The position numbers and the translations under genes are program-made. A stretch of 64,000 nucleotides of DNA, taken from the NCBI GenBank assembly GCA_025210795.1, contig JAOAQZ010000020.1, positions 124,001 through 188,000 on the forward strand, in the 5' to 3' direction. This document shows, in pieces, positions 35,374 through 45,232 of the stretch. Within the stretch, counting starts at the first letter, position 1. The number at the start of each line of letters is the position of its first letter. The notes under the pieces are model-generated. The model made no database searches. It saw nothing but the letters and a program-made list of their open reading frames with translations, and had not been told where the DNA came from. The DNA is from Cohaesibacter sp. (GTDB lineage: Bacteria; Pseudomonadota; Alphaproteobacteria; Rhizobiales; Cohaesibacteraceae).

Positions 35374-35412
35374 CAAAGCGGAGCAGGTCTCTGACAGCCC
35401 CGCTTTGTCTTT
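35374..35412. terminator. Convergent terminator between the DHFR-like gene and ghrA
   Basis: CAAAGCGG (35374-35381) pairs with CCGCTTTG (35400-35407), with a further GC pair inside. It is followed by TCTTTC on the plus strand and ACTTTTCC on the minus strand. It lies between two converging genes. Confidence 0.7.
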
Positions 35413-35420
35413 CAGCAAGT

Positions 35421-36362
35421 CTAGTAGCCAGCCTTGCGATCAATCGCACTTTCCATAGGCTCGCCTGCTTCATAAAGCCCAATCTGACGGGCAAGATAGC
35501 GCACAATTGCCTCAGGGGCGCTGGGGGCGGCGTTATGGGGGGTGACGATCACACTTGGGTGAGACCAAAGCGGGCTGCCATCATTCAGCGGTTCTTGCTC
35601 AAACACATCAAGTGAAGCACCGATCAGAATGCTGTCATCCAGCGCTTCCATAATATCGCGCTCTTTTTGCAATTTGCCGCGCCCTGCATTGATCAAAACA
35701 GGACCGCCCAAAGCCCCGTCGCGAGCCAGTTTCTTGAAAAGATCAAGATCAAGTAGTCCTTCGGTCAGCGGGGTATGCGGCAACAGAGAGACAAGAATAT
35801 CGGTCCGCGCCAGCATGGCGTCAAGCCCATCTGCGCCGTGATAGGTGGTCAGGCCATCAAGCGATTTTTGCGACCGGCTCCAGCCAGCAACATCATAGCC
35901 GACCATGGCCAATTTGCGTGCCGCATCCTGCCCCAAGACACCAAGGCCCAAAATTCCGACGCGAATGCTTCGCGCAGGAACGTCATCAAGCTCACGCCAG
36001 ATACCGGCCTGCTGGAACCGCATATAGCGCAGCGTCCGGCGGTGATGGAGAAGGCACTGCAGCAGCACATATTCACTCATCCGGTTGGTCAGATCGGGGT
36101 CGACCACCCGTACCACGGGAACATTTGGCAATTGAGGATCGGCAAGCAAAAAATCCGCTCCTGCACCCAAAGAGAAAATGACATCAAGATTGGGAAACTG
36201 GCTCAAAAAGCCATGCTCGGGCTTCCAAACCATGGCATAGCGAATGTCGGCCGGATTAAAATCGTCATCCGGCCCATAAATTTCATAATCGGGCAGAACG
36301 GTTTTTACGCAAGCCGCCCATTCTTCATGATCCCACCCGTTTGCATAAAGCATGATGGCCAT
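35421..36362 (-). CDS. ghrA: Glyoxylate/hydroxypyruvate reductase A
   Basis: A 313-residue D-2-hydroxyacid dehydrogenase. The NAD(P) fold motif is GILGLGVLGQDAARKLAMVG, followed by GWSRSQ. The catalytic region has LINAGRGKL, SLDVFEQEPL and the histidine in VTPHNAAPSAP. It reduces glyoxylate or hydroxypyruvate in the cytosol. It is the last gene of the minus-strand run that begins with the peptide transporter, 17 bases after yejF, so it may be cotranscribed with it. Confidence 0.9.
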   Translation of the reverse strand: MAIMLYANGWDHEEWAACVKTVLPDYEIYGPDDDFNPADIRYAMVWKPEHGFLSQFPNLDVIFSLGAGADFLLADPQLPNVPVVRVVDPDLTNRMSEYVLLQCLLHHRRTLRYMRFQQAGIWRELDDVPARSIRVGILGLGVLGQDAARKLAMVGYDVAGWSRSQKSLDGLTTYHGADGLDAMLARTDILVSLLPHTPLTEGLLDLDLFKKLARDGALGGPVLINAGRGKLQKERDIMEALDDSILIGASLDVFEQEPLNDGSPLWSHPSVIVTPHNAAPSAPEAIVRYLARQIGLYEAGEPMESAIDRKAGY

Positions 36363-36379
36363 TGGACGTCTCTCCTTGA

Positions 36380-38023
36380 TTAATCTGCAACAACGCCGTC
36401 TGGTGCGGCTTCAAGCCTTAGGGCAGCGGCCATCAGGGCCTTGGTATAATCGGTTTTTGGGGCATCGAAAATCTGGTTCACATCCCCCTGTTCCACCACT
36501 TTGCCAGCCCGCATCACCATCACTCTGTTAGAGAGGGCCCGCACGACCTTCAAATCATGGCTGATAAAGAGGTACGTCAGATTATGCTTGGCCTGCAGGT
36601 CCCGCAACAAATCGACCACCTGTGCCTGAACGCTCATATCAAGCGCCGAGGTTGGCTCATCCAGCATCACAAATTTTGGCTCAAGGATCATGGCGCGAGC
36701 GATGGAGATACGCTGCCGCTGACCGCCGGAGAATTCATGGGGGTAACGGTGGCGGCTGGCTGGATCAATACCCACTTCCTCCAGCACATCACAAACCCTC
36801 TGGTCTTGTTCCTCAGCCGTTAAATCAGGCATGTGAATGGAGAGGCCTTCAGCCACAATCTCGGCGATGGACATACGCGGCGACAGGGAGCCAAAGGGAT
36901 CCTGAAAGACAATCTGCATATCCCCGCGCATATCGCGCATGGCATTGCTGTCAAGCTGATCAATGCCGGAGCCTTGAAAGATGATCGGCCCTTGCGAGGA
37001 AATCATGCGCAAAAGAGCAAGGCCTAAAGTGGTTTTGCCGGAGCCGGATTCGCCCACAATGCCAAGGGTCTCCCCCTGCCGGATTTCCAGAGAAATACCA
37101 TCAACGGCCTTGATATGGCTGACGGTGCGGCGCAAAAGGCCGCGCTTGACGGGGAACCAGACCTTCAGATCATCGCTTTTGATCAGAATGGGCGCATCAT
37201 CGGCAACGGCGAGCGCCTCACCCGATGGTTCTGAATTGAGCAAATGCTTGGTATAGCTATGCTGGGGATTGGAGAAGATCTCTCCCGTCGGGCCAGTTTC
37301 GACAATCTCCCCTTCTGTCATCACGCAGACCTTGTCTGCCAGCCGTTCAACAATGCCCAGATCATGGGTAATGAACAAAAGCGCCATGCCATGGGTCTTT
37401 TGCAAATTGCGCAGCAATTCAAGGATTTGCGCCTGCACGGTGACATCAAGGGCTGTGGTTGGCTCATCGGCGATAAGCAATTCCGGCTCATTGGCCAGCG
37501 CCATGGCAATCATCACGCGCTGGCGCTGCCCGCCGGACAATTGATGAGGATAGCTTTTAAGGCGCTTTTCCGGCTCGCGAATACCAACATCATGAAGAAG
37601 GTTCAAAACCCGTTCGCGGCTTTGTTTCTCGCTCATGCCGTGATGGATGGAGAGAACCTCGCCAATCTGCTGCTCAACCGTATGAAGCGGGTTCAGGCTG
37701 CTCATGGGTTCCTGAAAGATCATGGAAATGCGGTTGCCGCGCACCTTGCGCAGCTCCTTGTTGGAGCTGTGCAGAAGATCTTGGCCGTCAAACCAGATCT
37801 CACCGCTTGGGTGAGAGGCAGCCGGATAGGGCAGCAATTGCAACACCGACAGGGCCGAGACTGATTTGCCGGACCCCGATTCCCCAACAAGGGCCAGAGT
37901 TTCCCCTTTTTGCAGATTAAAGGAGACCTTGTTAACGGCAATCTTTTCCTTGCCGTCTTGGGTGAAAGCAACGGATAGATCTTTGACCTCAAGCAGAGGT
38001 GAAGAAGCAGTGCGTGTAGTCAT
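36380..38023 (-). CDS. yejF: Peptide ABC transporter ATP-binding protein, two domains (YejF-like)
   Basis: A 547-residue protein with two ABC domains of the oligopeptide type. Each has a Walker A ([10 protein letters not shown] and [10 protein letters not shown]), a signature ([15 protein letters not shown] and [15 protein letters not shown]) and Walker B ([12 protein letters not shown] and [11 protein letters not shown]). Fusion of both ATPases is the YejF arrangement, as opposed to separate OppD and OppF. The start at 38023 was chosen over a 23-codon extension because AAGGGGAATTCGC precedes it. It energises the transporter formed by YejB and YejE. Confidence 0.92.
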   Translation of the reverse strand: MTTRTASSPLLEVKDLSVAFTQDGKEKIAVNKVSFNLQKGETLALVGESGSGKSVSALSVLQLLPYPAASHPSGEIWFDGQDLLHSSNKELRKVRGNRISMIFQEPMSSLNPLHTVEQQIGEVLSIHHGMSEKQSRERVLNLLHDVGIREPEKRLKSYPHQLSGGQRQRVMIAMALANEPELLIADEPTTALDVTVQAQILELLRNLQKTHGMALLFITHDLGIVERLADKVCVMTEGEIVETGPTGEIFSNPQHSYTKHLLNSEPSGEALAVADDAPILIKSDDLKVWFPVKRGLLRRTVSHIKAVDGISLEIRQGETLGIVGESGSGKTTLGLALLRMISSQGPIIFQGSGIDQLDSNAMRDMRGDMQIVFQDPFGSLSPRMSIAEIVAEGLSIHMPDLTAEEQDQRVCDVLEEVGIDPASRHRYPHEFSGGQRQRISIARAMILEPKFVMLDEPTSALDMSVQAQVVDLLRDLQAKHNLTYLFISHDLKVVRALSNRVMVMRAGKVVEQGDVNQIFDAPKTDYTKALMAAALRLEAAPDGVVAD

Positions 38024-38042
38024 GCGAATTCCCCTTATGCCT

Positions 38043-39152
38043 CTACTTGAATGCCTTGCGCGGATCAAAGGCATCACGCACGGCCTCACCAATGAAAATG
38101 AGCAGGCTCAACATGATGGAAATGGCAAAGAAGCCGGTAATCCCAAGCCATGGGGCTTCCAGATTCTTTTTGCCCTGTGCCAGCAATTCCCCAAGTGATG
38201 GAGAGCCGGGGGGCAGGCCAAAGCCCAGAAAGTCGAGCGAGGTGAGGGTGGTAATCGACCCGTTGAGAATGAACGGCATGAAGGTAAGTGTTGCCACCAT
38301 GGCATTGGGCAGCAAATGGCGCATCATGATGGTGTGATTGGAGACCCCAAGCGCCCGCGCTGCTGCCACATATTCAAAATTTCTGGCGCGCAGGAACTCT
38401 GCCCGCACAACCCCCACCAGAGCCACCCAGGAAAAGAGCAGCAAGATGCCAAGCAAAATCCAGAAGCTTGGGGTGATGATGGCGGCAATGATCAGCAAGA
38501 GATAGAGCTGCGGAACCGAGGTCCAGATTTCGATAAAGCGCTGGAAGATCAGATCGGTAAGGCCGCCGAAATAGCCTTGAACGGCACCCGCTGCAACCCC
38601 GATGACAGAAGAGAAGAGGGTGAGCGTCAAACCAAACAGAACGGAAATGCGAAAGCCATAGATCAGGCGGGCCAGAACATCACGCCCCTGATCATCGGTG
38701 CCAATCCAGTTCCAGTTGCCCAAGGTACAATTGACATCCTTGGTGCCTGCCTCAAACGGGGCGCAGCGCTCTTCGATACTCAGCATCCAGCTGGGCGGTG
38801 CGGGGGCAGGGGTCGGCAATTCCAGATTGACAGTACGGTAGGAATAGCGAACAGGGGCCCACAGGATCCACCCGTTATTGTTGATCTCGTCCTGAACAAA
38901 GGGATCGCGATAATCGGTCTTGGGCAAAAAGCCCCCGAATTTACTTTCAGGATAATCCACCAGCAAGGGGGACAGCATTTCGCCCTTGTAAGAGATCAGC
39001 AACGGCTTGTCATTGGCAATCAGCTCGGCAAACAGCGTGACAAAGAACAATGCCAGAAACAGCCACAGGGAAATATAGCCCCGGCGGTTGGCTTTGAAAT
39101 TGACAAGGCGCCGCTGATTGAGGGGCGACAGGGTTGGAGAAAATAGACCCAT
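38043..39152 (-). CDS. yejE: Peptide ABC transporter permease (YejE-like)
   Basis: A 369-residue permease. It has an N-terminal helix (ISLWLFLALFFVTLFAELIA), a long periplasmic insert typical of YejE (residues about 45-130), then the binding-protein-dependent transport domain with the EAA loop AARALGVSNHTIMMRHLLPN. The ATG at 39152 has GGGAGG at good spacing. A GTG two codons upstream overlaps the yejB stop but lacks room for a ribosome binding site. Confidence 0.92.
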   Translation of the reverse strand: MGLFSPTLSPLNQRRLVNFKANRRGYISLWLFLALFFVTLFAELIANDKPLLISYKGEMLSPLLVDYPESKFGGFLPKTDYRDPFVQDEINNNGWILWAPVRYSYRTVNLELPTPAPAPPSWMLSIEERCAPFEAGTKDVNCTLGNWNWIGTDDQGRDVLARLIYGFRISVLFGLTLTLFSSVIGVAAGAVQGYFGGLTDLIFQRFIEIWTSVPQLYLLLIIAAIITPSFWILLGILLLFSWVALVGVVRAEFLRARNFEYVAAARALGVSNHTIMMRHLLPNAMVATLTFMPFILNGSITTLTSLDFLGFGLPPGSPSLGELLAQGKKNLEAPWLGITGFFAISIMLSLLIFIGEAVRDAFDPRKAFK

Positions 39153-39154
39153 GA

Positions 39155-40270
39155 TCACACCTCCCGGCTTTCAAAATCGATCCGCGGATCGATCATGGTG
39201 TAGGTGATGTCTGAAATCAGGCTAACAAGAAGCCCCATCAACGAGAAGATATAAAGCGTGGCAAAAACCACGGAATAGTCACGATTGATAACCGATTCAA
39301 AGGACAGCAAACCAAGCCCGTCCAGCGAGAAAATGGTCTCGATCAAAAGGGAACCCCCGAAAAAAGCCCCGATAAAGGCGCCGGGGAAACCTGCGATAAT
39401 GATCAGCATGGCATTGCGGAATACATGGCCATAAAGAACCTGCCGCTCGGTCAGACCCTTGGCGCGGGCGGTGACCACATATTGCTTGCGGATTTCATCC
39501 AAGAAGGAGTTCTTGGTGAGCAAAGTGGTGGTGGCGAAGGCCGCAAGCGCCATAGAGATGAGCGGCAACGCCAAATGCCAGAAATAATCGACAATCTTCT
39601 CCCACCAGGAAAGCTCAGCAAAATTGTCAGACACCAGACCTCTGAGCGGGAACCAGTCAAGGAATGACCCGCCAGCAAACAGAACCACCAGCAACACCGC
39701 AAACAAAAAGCCGGGAATGGCATAGCCGATAATCACCACAGCCGATGTCCAGACATCAAAGCTGGAGCCGTCGCTCACCGCCTTGCGAATGCCAAGGGGG
39801 ATGGAGATGAGATAGGAAATCAGCGTCATCCAGAGCCCTAGAGAAATCGAGACCGGCATTTTTTCAACTATGAGGTCGAGCACGGCAATATCGCGAAAAT
39901 AGCTCTCGCCAAAATCAAATTGGGCATAATTGACCAGCATGGTGCCAAAGCGCTCAAGGGGAGGTTTGTCAAAGCCGAACTGCTTTTCCAGCTCTTTGAT
40001 AAAGTCAGGATCAAGCCCCTGCGCCCCGCGATATTTGGAGCTGATATCATCACCTCCGCCGCCGCCCGATTGTGAGGTGCCAGAGCCAGCAAAATCGCTT
40101 CCGCCGCCCGAAATACGCGAGGTTGCGTCAACATCGGTGCCGGTAACCTGAGCAATGATGCGCTCGACCGGTCCGCCCGGCGCGAACTGGATGACCGCAA
40201 AATTAATCGCCATAATCCCGATCAAAGTGGGGATGATCAGCAACAATCTTCGCAGAATATAAGCGCCCAT
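39155..40270 (-). CDS. yejB: Peptide ABC transporter permease (YejB-like)
   Basis: A 371-residue permease beginning [20 protein letters not shown], the usual start of the family. A Gly/Ser-rich periplasmic insert (residues about 50-90) is followed by five hydrophobic segments and the EAA-type loop [20 protein letters not shown]. The ATG at 40270 follows GGGAG; a TTG four codons earlier is unlikely. It is separated from the upstream binding-protein gene by 232 bases in which no gene was seen. Confidence 0.92.
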   Translation of the reverse strand: MGAYILRRLLLIIPTLIGIMAINFAVIQFAPGGPVERIIAQVTGTDVDATSRISGGGSDFAGSGTSQSGGGGGDDISSKYRGAQGLDPDFIKELEKQFGFDKPPLERFGTMLVNYAQFDFGESYFRDIAVLDLIVEKMPVSISLGLWMTLISYLISIPLGIRKAVSDGSSFDVWTSAVVIIGYAIPGFLFAVLLVVLFAGGSFLDWFPLRGLVSDNFAELSWWEKIVDYFWHLALPLISMALAAFATTTLLTKNSFLDEIRKQYVVTARAKGLTERQVLYGHVFRNAMLIIIAGFPGAFIGAFFGGSLLIETIFSLDGLGLLSFESVINRDYSVVFATLYIFSLMGLLVSLISDITYTMIDPRIDFESREV

Positions 40271-40502
40271 GCGCACTCCCAATCATGTTCAGGCCCAAGC
40301 TTTCCCTGTCAAGAAGGCTGGCTTGTCTATCATCTTTGTATATGCATCCCGTAAGTACCTGTAGGACGCCAGATGCATCACGACACGTATAACTCAAGGG
40401 CTCACAAAATCATTAACCATATAAAGCCATGATTTGGTTTATGATTCCTTGCAAGGCTTCAACTCATCCCGCCAAAAGAGCAAGTCATGGATGAAGGAGC
40501 AG

Positions 40503-42437
40503 CTATTGCCCTTCTTTTGCCCACCACCAGCGCTCGGGCAAAAAGGTTTGTACAGGATCATCACCCTCTTGTTCTTTGCGCCAAGCAAAAATGTCCCAGA
40601 TCCCGAGATTATGGCTCTGCTTATGCCAGTTGGGCACCCAATAATGGCCCGCCCGCAAAATGCGATCAATCGCCTGCGCGGCTGCAACCATGTCCTCACG
40701 GCTTTGGGCGGTAAGGGCTTTTTCAATCATGGCATCAAGCACAGGATGTTTGATACCAGCCAGATTGTTGCTGCCATTTGTATCGGCGGCGGTGCTCCCC
40801 CAAAAACTGCGAATGGATTCTGACAATGTCTGGGACAGGGTATAACGCCGCCCGATCACATCGAAATCAAAACTATCTGACCGGCTTTGGAACTGCGACG
40901 GATCGACAAGGCGAAAGGTCATGGGGATGCCCAAAAGCGCTAGATTGTTTGCCCACGGGGTGACCACACGCTCAAACGCAGAGCTGCTGGCCATCACTTC
41001 AATCTCCAGCACCTCGCCCGTAGCGTTGACCAAGCCATCTCCCGTGCGCTTCCAGCCTGCCTCTTGCAAAAGCTGATTGGCGCGGCGCAGGATTTTGCGG
41101 TCCTTGCCAGAGCCATCAGTTACAGGCGGTGTATAAGGCTCTTCAAAAATAGCCGGATCCAGCTGATCGCGATAAGGCTCAAGCAATTCCAGTACTTTGC
41201 CATCTGCCTTGCCGCTTGATTTCATATCCGTATTTTCAAAGAAAGAATGGGTGCGCTTATAAAGATCATAAAACAGATTTTTGTTAGACCATTCAAAGTC
41301 AAAGGCCAGAGCAATGGCCTCGCGGGTGCGCGGATCGGCAAATTTCCCCCGCCGGATATTGAAAAACCAGCCTTGCGCGCCCGAGGCACTATGGTCCGGC
41401 ACATTCATGCGCTTGACCCGCCCCTCTTCAAGAGCGGGAAAATTATAGCGTGTGGCCCAGCTTTTGGAGCTGAACTCTTCATGATAGGTGATGTCACCTT
41501 TTTTGAAGGCCTCAAACAAAGTGGTCCGCTCGCGGTTAAACTCGACCCGTATCACATCAAAATTGTAATGGCCGATATTGACCGGAAGATCTTTGCCCCA
41601 ATAGGTCTCATCACGCACATATTCAACAAAGGAGCCTGCATTAAAGGGCCCGATCCGGTAGGGGCCAGAGCCGATGGGTGGCTCAAGGGTGGATTTGTCA
41701 AAAGGAGTGTTTTCGTAATAGGCCTTTGAGAAAATAGGAACGATGGTCGCCGCCGTCATAGGGGCTTGCCGCCCTTGCTTGCCAGAGAAAACCAGCACCA
41801 CATCACCTTCTTCAATCTCAATGCTGGAAAGGTCAGCAAGAGCCTGCCGCAAAATGGGATGGGCTTCTTTCTTTAAAAGGCGATAGGAAAAGACGACATC
41901 TTCTGCTGTCACAGGCTTGCCGTCATGAAAACGTGCCTCTTTGCGCAAATGAAAGCGGAAGCGATTGCCATCTTCAGAGAGGCTGACACTTTCCGCCAAG
42001 AGCCCGTAAATGGCATCGGCTTCATCCCACGCGCGGGTCATCAAGGTATCGAATAAAAGCTCGATACGCGGCGGAGCATCACCGCGCAAGACATAGCTGT
42101 TGAAGGTATTAAAGGTTGAAAAGTTCTGATTATATTGGCGGCTTGGTGCAGTAAAGACAAACCGCCCCCCTTTCGGGGCTTTCGGCTCGATATAATCAAA
42201 ATGAGGAAAGTCCGGGCCATATTTAAGCGGGCCAAAAACCGACAATCCATGCCGACTTTGGGACGCCCAGCCAATCTGGGGGCGTCCCGCAAGGCAGATG
42301 GCCGTGAAAAGACCTGCTGCACTACCTAGCAGGAACTGCCGCCGGTTCAGAGGCGAGGCACTGGGCTGCGCAAGGTCAGATTTTTGGGCAGGAGCCATGG
42401 GCAATGCCCGGCTTTTCGCGTCACTGAGGCTTGTCAT
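40503..42437 (-). CDS. Extracellular peptide-binding protein with Tat-type leader (second YejA-like protein)
   Basis: A 644-residue family 5 solute-binding protein. Near the N terminus, NRRQFLLGSAAGLFTA (twin arginines 32-33 and a hydrophobic core) is a Tat-type signal. The mature start LKYGPDFPHFDYIEPKAPKG and SFVEYVRDETYWGKDLPVNI are shared with the neighbouring YejA-like protein, so the two are paralogues. GAAGGAGCTGAT fixes the ATG at 42437; the longest frame adds 75 residues with no plausible leader. It probably delivers peptides or similar oligomers to YejB-YejE-YejF. Confidence 0.88.
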   Translation of the reverse strand: MTSLSDAKSRALPMAPAQKSDLAQPSASPLNRRQFLLGSAAGLFTAICLAGRPQIGWASQSRHGLSVFGPLKYGPDFPHFDYIEPKAPKGGRFVFTAPSRQYNQNFSTFNTFNSYVLRGDAPPRIELLFDTLMTRAWDEADAIYGLLAESVSLSEDGNRFRFHLRKEARFHDGKPVTAEDVVFSYRLLKKEAHPILRQALADLSSIEIEEGDVVLVFSGKQGRQAPMTAATIVPIFSKAYYENTPFDKSTLEPPIGSGPYRIGPFNAGSFVEYVRDETYWGKDLPVNIGHYNFDVIRVEFNRERTTLFEAFKKGDITYHEEFSSKSWATRYNFPALEEGRVKRMNVPDHSASGAQGWFFNIRRGKFADPRTREAIALAFDFEWSNKNLFYDLYKRTHSFFENTDMKSSGKADGKVLELLEPYRDQLDPAIFEEPYTPPVTDGSGKDRKILRRANQLLQEAGWKRTGDGLVNATGEVLEIEVMASSSAFERVVTPWANNLALLGIPMTFRLVDPSQFQSRSDSFDFDVIGRRYTLSQTLSESIRSFWGSTAADTNGSNNLAGIKHPVLDAMIEKALTAQSREDMVAAAQAIDRILRAGHYWVPNWHKQSHNLGIWDIFAWRKEQEGDDPVQTFLPERWWWAKEGQ

Positions 42438-42534
42438 ATCAGCTCCTTCGCTCATGAATGTCAGGCTGGCGTAGATAGGGCCAGATGAGAAATGGCATCT
42501 AAGAAACGTGCCAGTGCAATTGGGTTGCCTTGGC

Positions 42535-44520
42535 CTATTTCTTTGCCTCCACGTGATCTGCCTTGGTTTTGTCAAACCACCAGATATCAGGAAAGCCGAT
42601 GCTAAGGAGCGGCAAAGGATCAGGATGGCTAAAGCGATCCCAGCGAGCGGTGCGCGTTGCATTAAGCGTCCAGCCCGGGATCATATAATGATTGGCCAGC
42701 AAAACGCGGTCCAGAGCACGGGTGGCGACCTCCAGGGCCTTGCGATCTTTCGCCAAAATGATCTTCTGGATCAAAGCATCAACCGCCGGATTTTTAATGC
42801 CCGCATAATTGCGAGAGCCTTGACGATCAGCCGCCTCAGAGCCGAAATATTCCTTCTGCTCATTGCCCGGCGAGAGCGATTGGCCAAAACCGGCATAGAT
42901 GAAGTCAAAATCCCGCTCGCGCAGCCGGTTGACATATTGGGCACTATCAACGACCCGAATGGTCATTTTAATGCCGATACGCTCCATGGAAGCCTGTAGG
43001 CGCAGGGCGATGCGCTCAAAGCTGGGGCTGGCGACCAGATATTCAATCTCGAAGGCCTTGCCATCTTTGCTGCGCATGACGGTCTTGGTCGGATCACTAT
43101 CAAGGCCAATGGCAACAAGAAGTGAATGCCAGATGCCAGCAAGACCCGTTGGCATTTTTGCCGTATCAATTTCTGTCTTGGGCTCCCAGCCAGCGGCCTT
43201 GAACAGCTCAAGGGATTTTTTAAGATTGTCCCGCAAATCTTCGCGGCTCTCAACCTTGGGATTGGCGTAAGGTGCCTCAAAAACAGAAGCTGGCACCTGA
43301 TCACGCAACGGCTCAAGCAGCGCCAGTTCATCCCCTTGGGGCAGATCTTTGGCGGCAAGATCGGTGCCAAAGAAATAGCTGTTGGTGCGCTTATATTGGT
43401 TAAAGAACAGGCTTCTGTTCATTTCCTCAAAATTAAAGACATAATTGAGCGCCAGGCGGACGCGCGCATCCTGAAACTTCTCGCGCCGCAGATTGGGCCA
43501 GAAGCCTAAAGTGACGCCGGACGCCCGATCAGGGAAGACATCAAGCTTGACCCGCCCGTCTTTCACTGCCGGAAATTCATAGCCCTTGGCCCAGACCTTG
43601 GCGGTGGATTCGGCCCTGAAATCATACCCATCCGACTTGAAAGCCTCGAACATGACCGTGTCATCCCGGAAATATTCAACGCGGATCTGATCAAAATTGT
43701 TCGTCCCGATGGAGACATTCAGATCCTTGGCCCAATAATCCTCGACCCGATCAAAGTTGACGAATTTGCCTGCGGAAAAGTCGCCAATCCTGTAGGGGCC
43801 AGAGCCCAAGGGTGGCTCAAGGGTGCCTTTGGAGATATCCCGGTCATTGCCCTTGGCGTCTTTCCCCGTCCACCAATGTTTGGGCAGAATGAGCAATTGC
43901 CCGACAATATGAGGCAGTTCGCGATTGCCTTCCTGATCAAAGCGGAAGGTGACCTCATGCTCGCCGGTAATCTCGGCCCCTGTCACATGGCTATAATAAA
44001 AACGCTGCTGCGGATGAAGCTGCTTTTGCTGATCAAAGGACCAGACCACATCTTCAGGCGTGATGGGCTTGCCATCATGCCATTTGGCATTTTCGCGCAG
44101 GCGGAATTTGACGTAGGAAAAATTGGGGCCGATGAGCATATCCCGGGCGATCAGACCATATTCGGTCGATATCTCATCAAGGCTGGAGGTCATCAGCCGG
44201 TCGTAAATATAGGAAAGACCGGCAGCGGGGTCATTTTTGGGAATGGCGTGGTTGAAACTGTCAAAGCTGCCCTGAACGGCCTGGCGGACCAGCCCGCCCT
44301 TTGGCGCCTCTGGATTGACATAGTCAAAATGCGGGAAATCTTTTGGATATTTCACCTCTCCCATCAGGGAGGTGCCATGAAGCCAAGTGCCAAACTCGCC
44401 TGCCTGTCCCACAGTGCCGGACGCCAAGACCAAGGGCAGCGCTGCGCCCAGGACCAATCCAAGTTTTAACGCACGCGTGCGCAGATAAGCTCCCGCAAAG
44501 CTAGGCAAGTTCGATGACAC
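42535..44520 (-). CDS. yejA: Extracellular peptide-binding protein (YejA-like)
   Basis: A 661-residue family 5 solute-binding protein with a Sec-type leader (basic start, hydrophobic core LGLVLGAALPLVLASG, cut near GQAGE). Family segments are YPKDFPHFDYVNPEAPKGG, LEPPLGSGPYRIGDFSAGKF and GSRNYAGIKNPAVDALIQ. A GTG start at 44520 was preferred because GGAGGAG lies seven bases before it; an ATG 33 bases upstream is the alternative. It is the first gene of the transporter operon. Periplasmic substrate capture is secure, the exact substrate is not. Confidence 0.9.
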   Translation of the reverse strand: MSSNLPSFAGAYLRTRALKLGLVLGAALPLVLASGTVGQAGEFGTWLHGTSLMGEVKYPKDFPHFDYVNPEAPKGGLVRQAVQGSFDSFNHAIPKNDPAAGLSYIYDRLMTSSLDEISTEYGLIARDMLIGPNFSYVKFRLRENAKWHDGKPITPEDVVWSFDQQKQLHPQQRFYYSHVTGAEITGEHEVTFRFDQEGNRELPHIVGQLLILPKHWWTGKDAKGNDRDISKGTLEPPLGSGPYRIGDFSAGKFVNFDRVEDYWAKDLNVSIGTNNFDQIRVEYFRDDTVMFEAFKSDGYDFRAESTAKVWAKGYEFPAVKDGRVKLDVFPDRASGVTLGFWPNLRREKFQDARVRLALNYVFNFEEMNRSLFFNQYKRTNSYFFGTDLAAKDLPQGDELALLEPLRDQVPASVFEAPYANPKVESREDLRDNLKKSLELFKAAGWEPKTEIDTAKMPTGLAGIWHSLLVAIGLDSDPTKTVMRSKDGKAFEIEYLVASPSFERIALRLQASMERIGIKMTIRVVDSAQYVNRLRERDFDFIYAGFGQSLSPGNEQKEYFGSEAADRQGSRNYAGIKNPAVDALIQKIILAKDRKALEVATRALDRVLLANHYMIPGWTLNATRTARWDRFSHPDPLPLLSIGFPDIWWFDKTKADHVEAKK

Positions 44521-44743
44521 TGAGATGCTCCTCCAAATCACATTCCCTGCCACTTTAGCAAAGTGTTCTGCGACATATAAACAACAAATGGCAGGCGAGC
44601 TTTGCTACACACAAACCTTTTTGTGAATGGCAATGTGCTCAAACATTCATCTTAAGCGCAATTGCGAAGGGATTGTGGCTGCAAAATTACATTTTGGTTA
44701 GCCAGATCTTGTAAATCATCTGCGCCGAGCAAAAAGGAAGGGA

Positions 44744-45232
44744 TCAGGGGCGCGTGATAAGAATATGGGCACCCGTTGCTGTGGCGAGCTTTTGCGGATG
44801 GATAGAGAAGACAGCATTGGGGCTGCCCGCAGCTGCCCAAACAATGTCATAGGCCAGCAAATCGGGATCCATATAAACATCAAGCGCAACCAGATGGCCA
44901 ATCGGAGCAACGCCGCCAATGGCAAAGCCGGTCTCGGCGCGCACTTTTCTTGCATCACATCGCCCAAGAGTAAATCCAAGCTCGTCTTCAATATGGCCAA
45001 GATCAGCCTGATTGGCACCCGAAATCAGCAACAAAACAAGCTTCCCATTATCGCAGCGCTCAAAAATAAGGCTCTTGATGATCTGGCCAACAACACAGCC
45101 GCAAGCCGTGGCGGCTTCCTCTGCCGTGCGGGTGGATGCGGGCATGGTGCGGATTTCGATCTCAAGCCCTAATGCACCTGCTGCATCCATCACCCGCTCG
45201 CTAGAGCGCTTTTTCTTTGCAGGCATGCTCAT
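44744..45232 (-). CDS. YbaK/EbsC-family protein, aminoacyl-tRNA editing-type deacylase
   Basis: A 162-residue protein of the YbaK/ProX-like fold. Segments TRTAEEAATACGCVVGQIIK, SLIFERCDNGKLVLLLISGA and the later TGFAIGGVAPIGH match the family, in which the conserved lysine (here in IIKSL) serves hydrolysis of mischarged tRNA. The specific tRNA is unknown. Its ATG overlaps the pncB stop (ATGA at 45232-45229), so the two are translated together. This partner is unusual for NAD salvage. Confidence 0.85.
   Translation of the reverse strand: MSMPAKKKRSSERVMDAAGALGLEIEIRTMPASTRTAEEAATACGCVVGQIIKSLIFERCDNGKLVLLLISGANQADLGHIEDELGFTLGRCDARKVRAETGFAIGGVAPIGHLVALDVYMDPDLLAYDIVWAAAGSPNAVFSIHPQKLATATGAHILITRP

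Noticed and set aside
40413..40420. TTAACCAT, an exact CtrA half-site, between the second binding-protein gene and yejB
   Set aside because: An eight-base word is expected about twice by chance in 64 kb counting both strands. There is no second motif nearby and no biological reason to link this transporter to CtrA.
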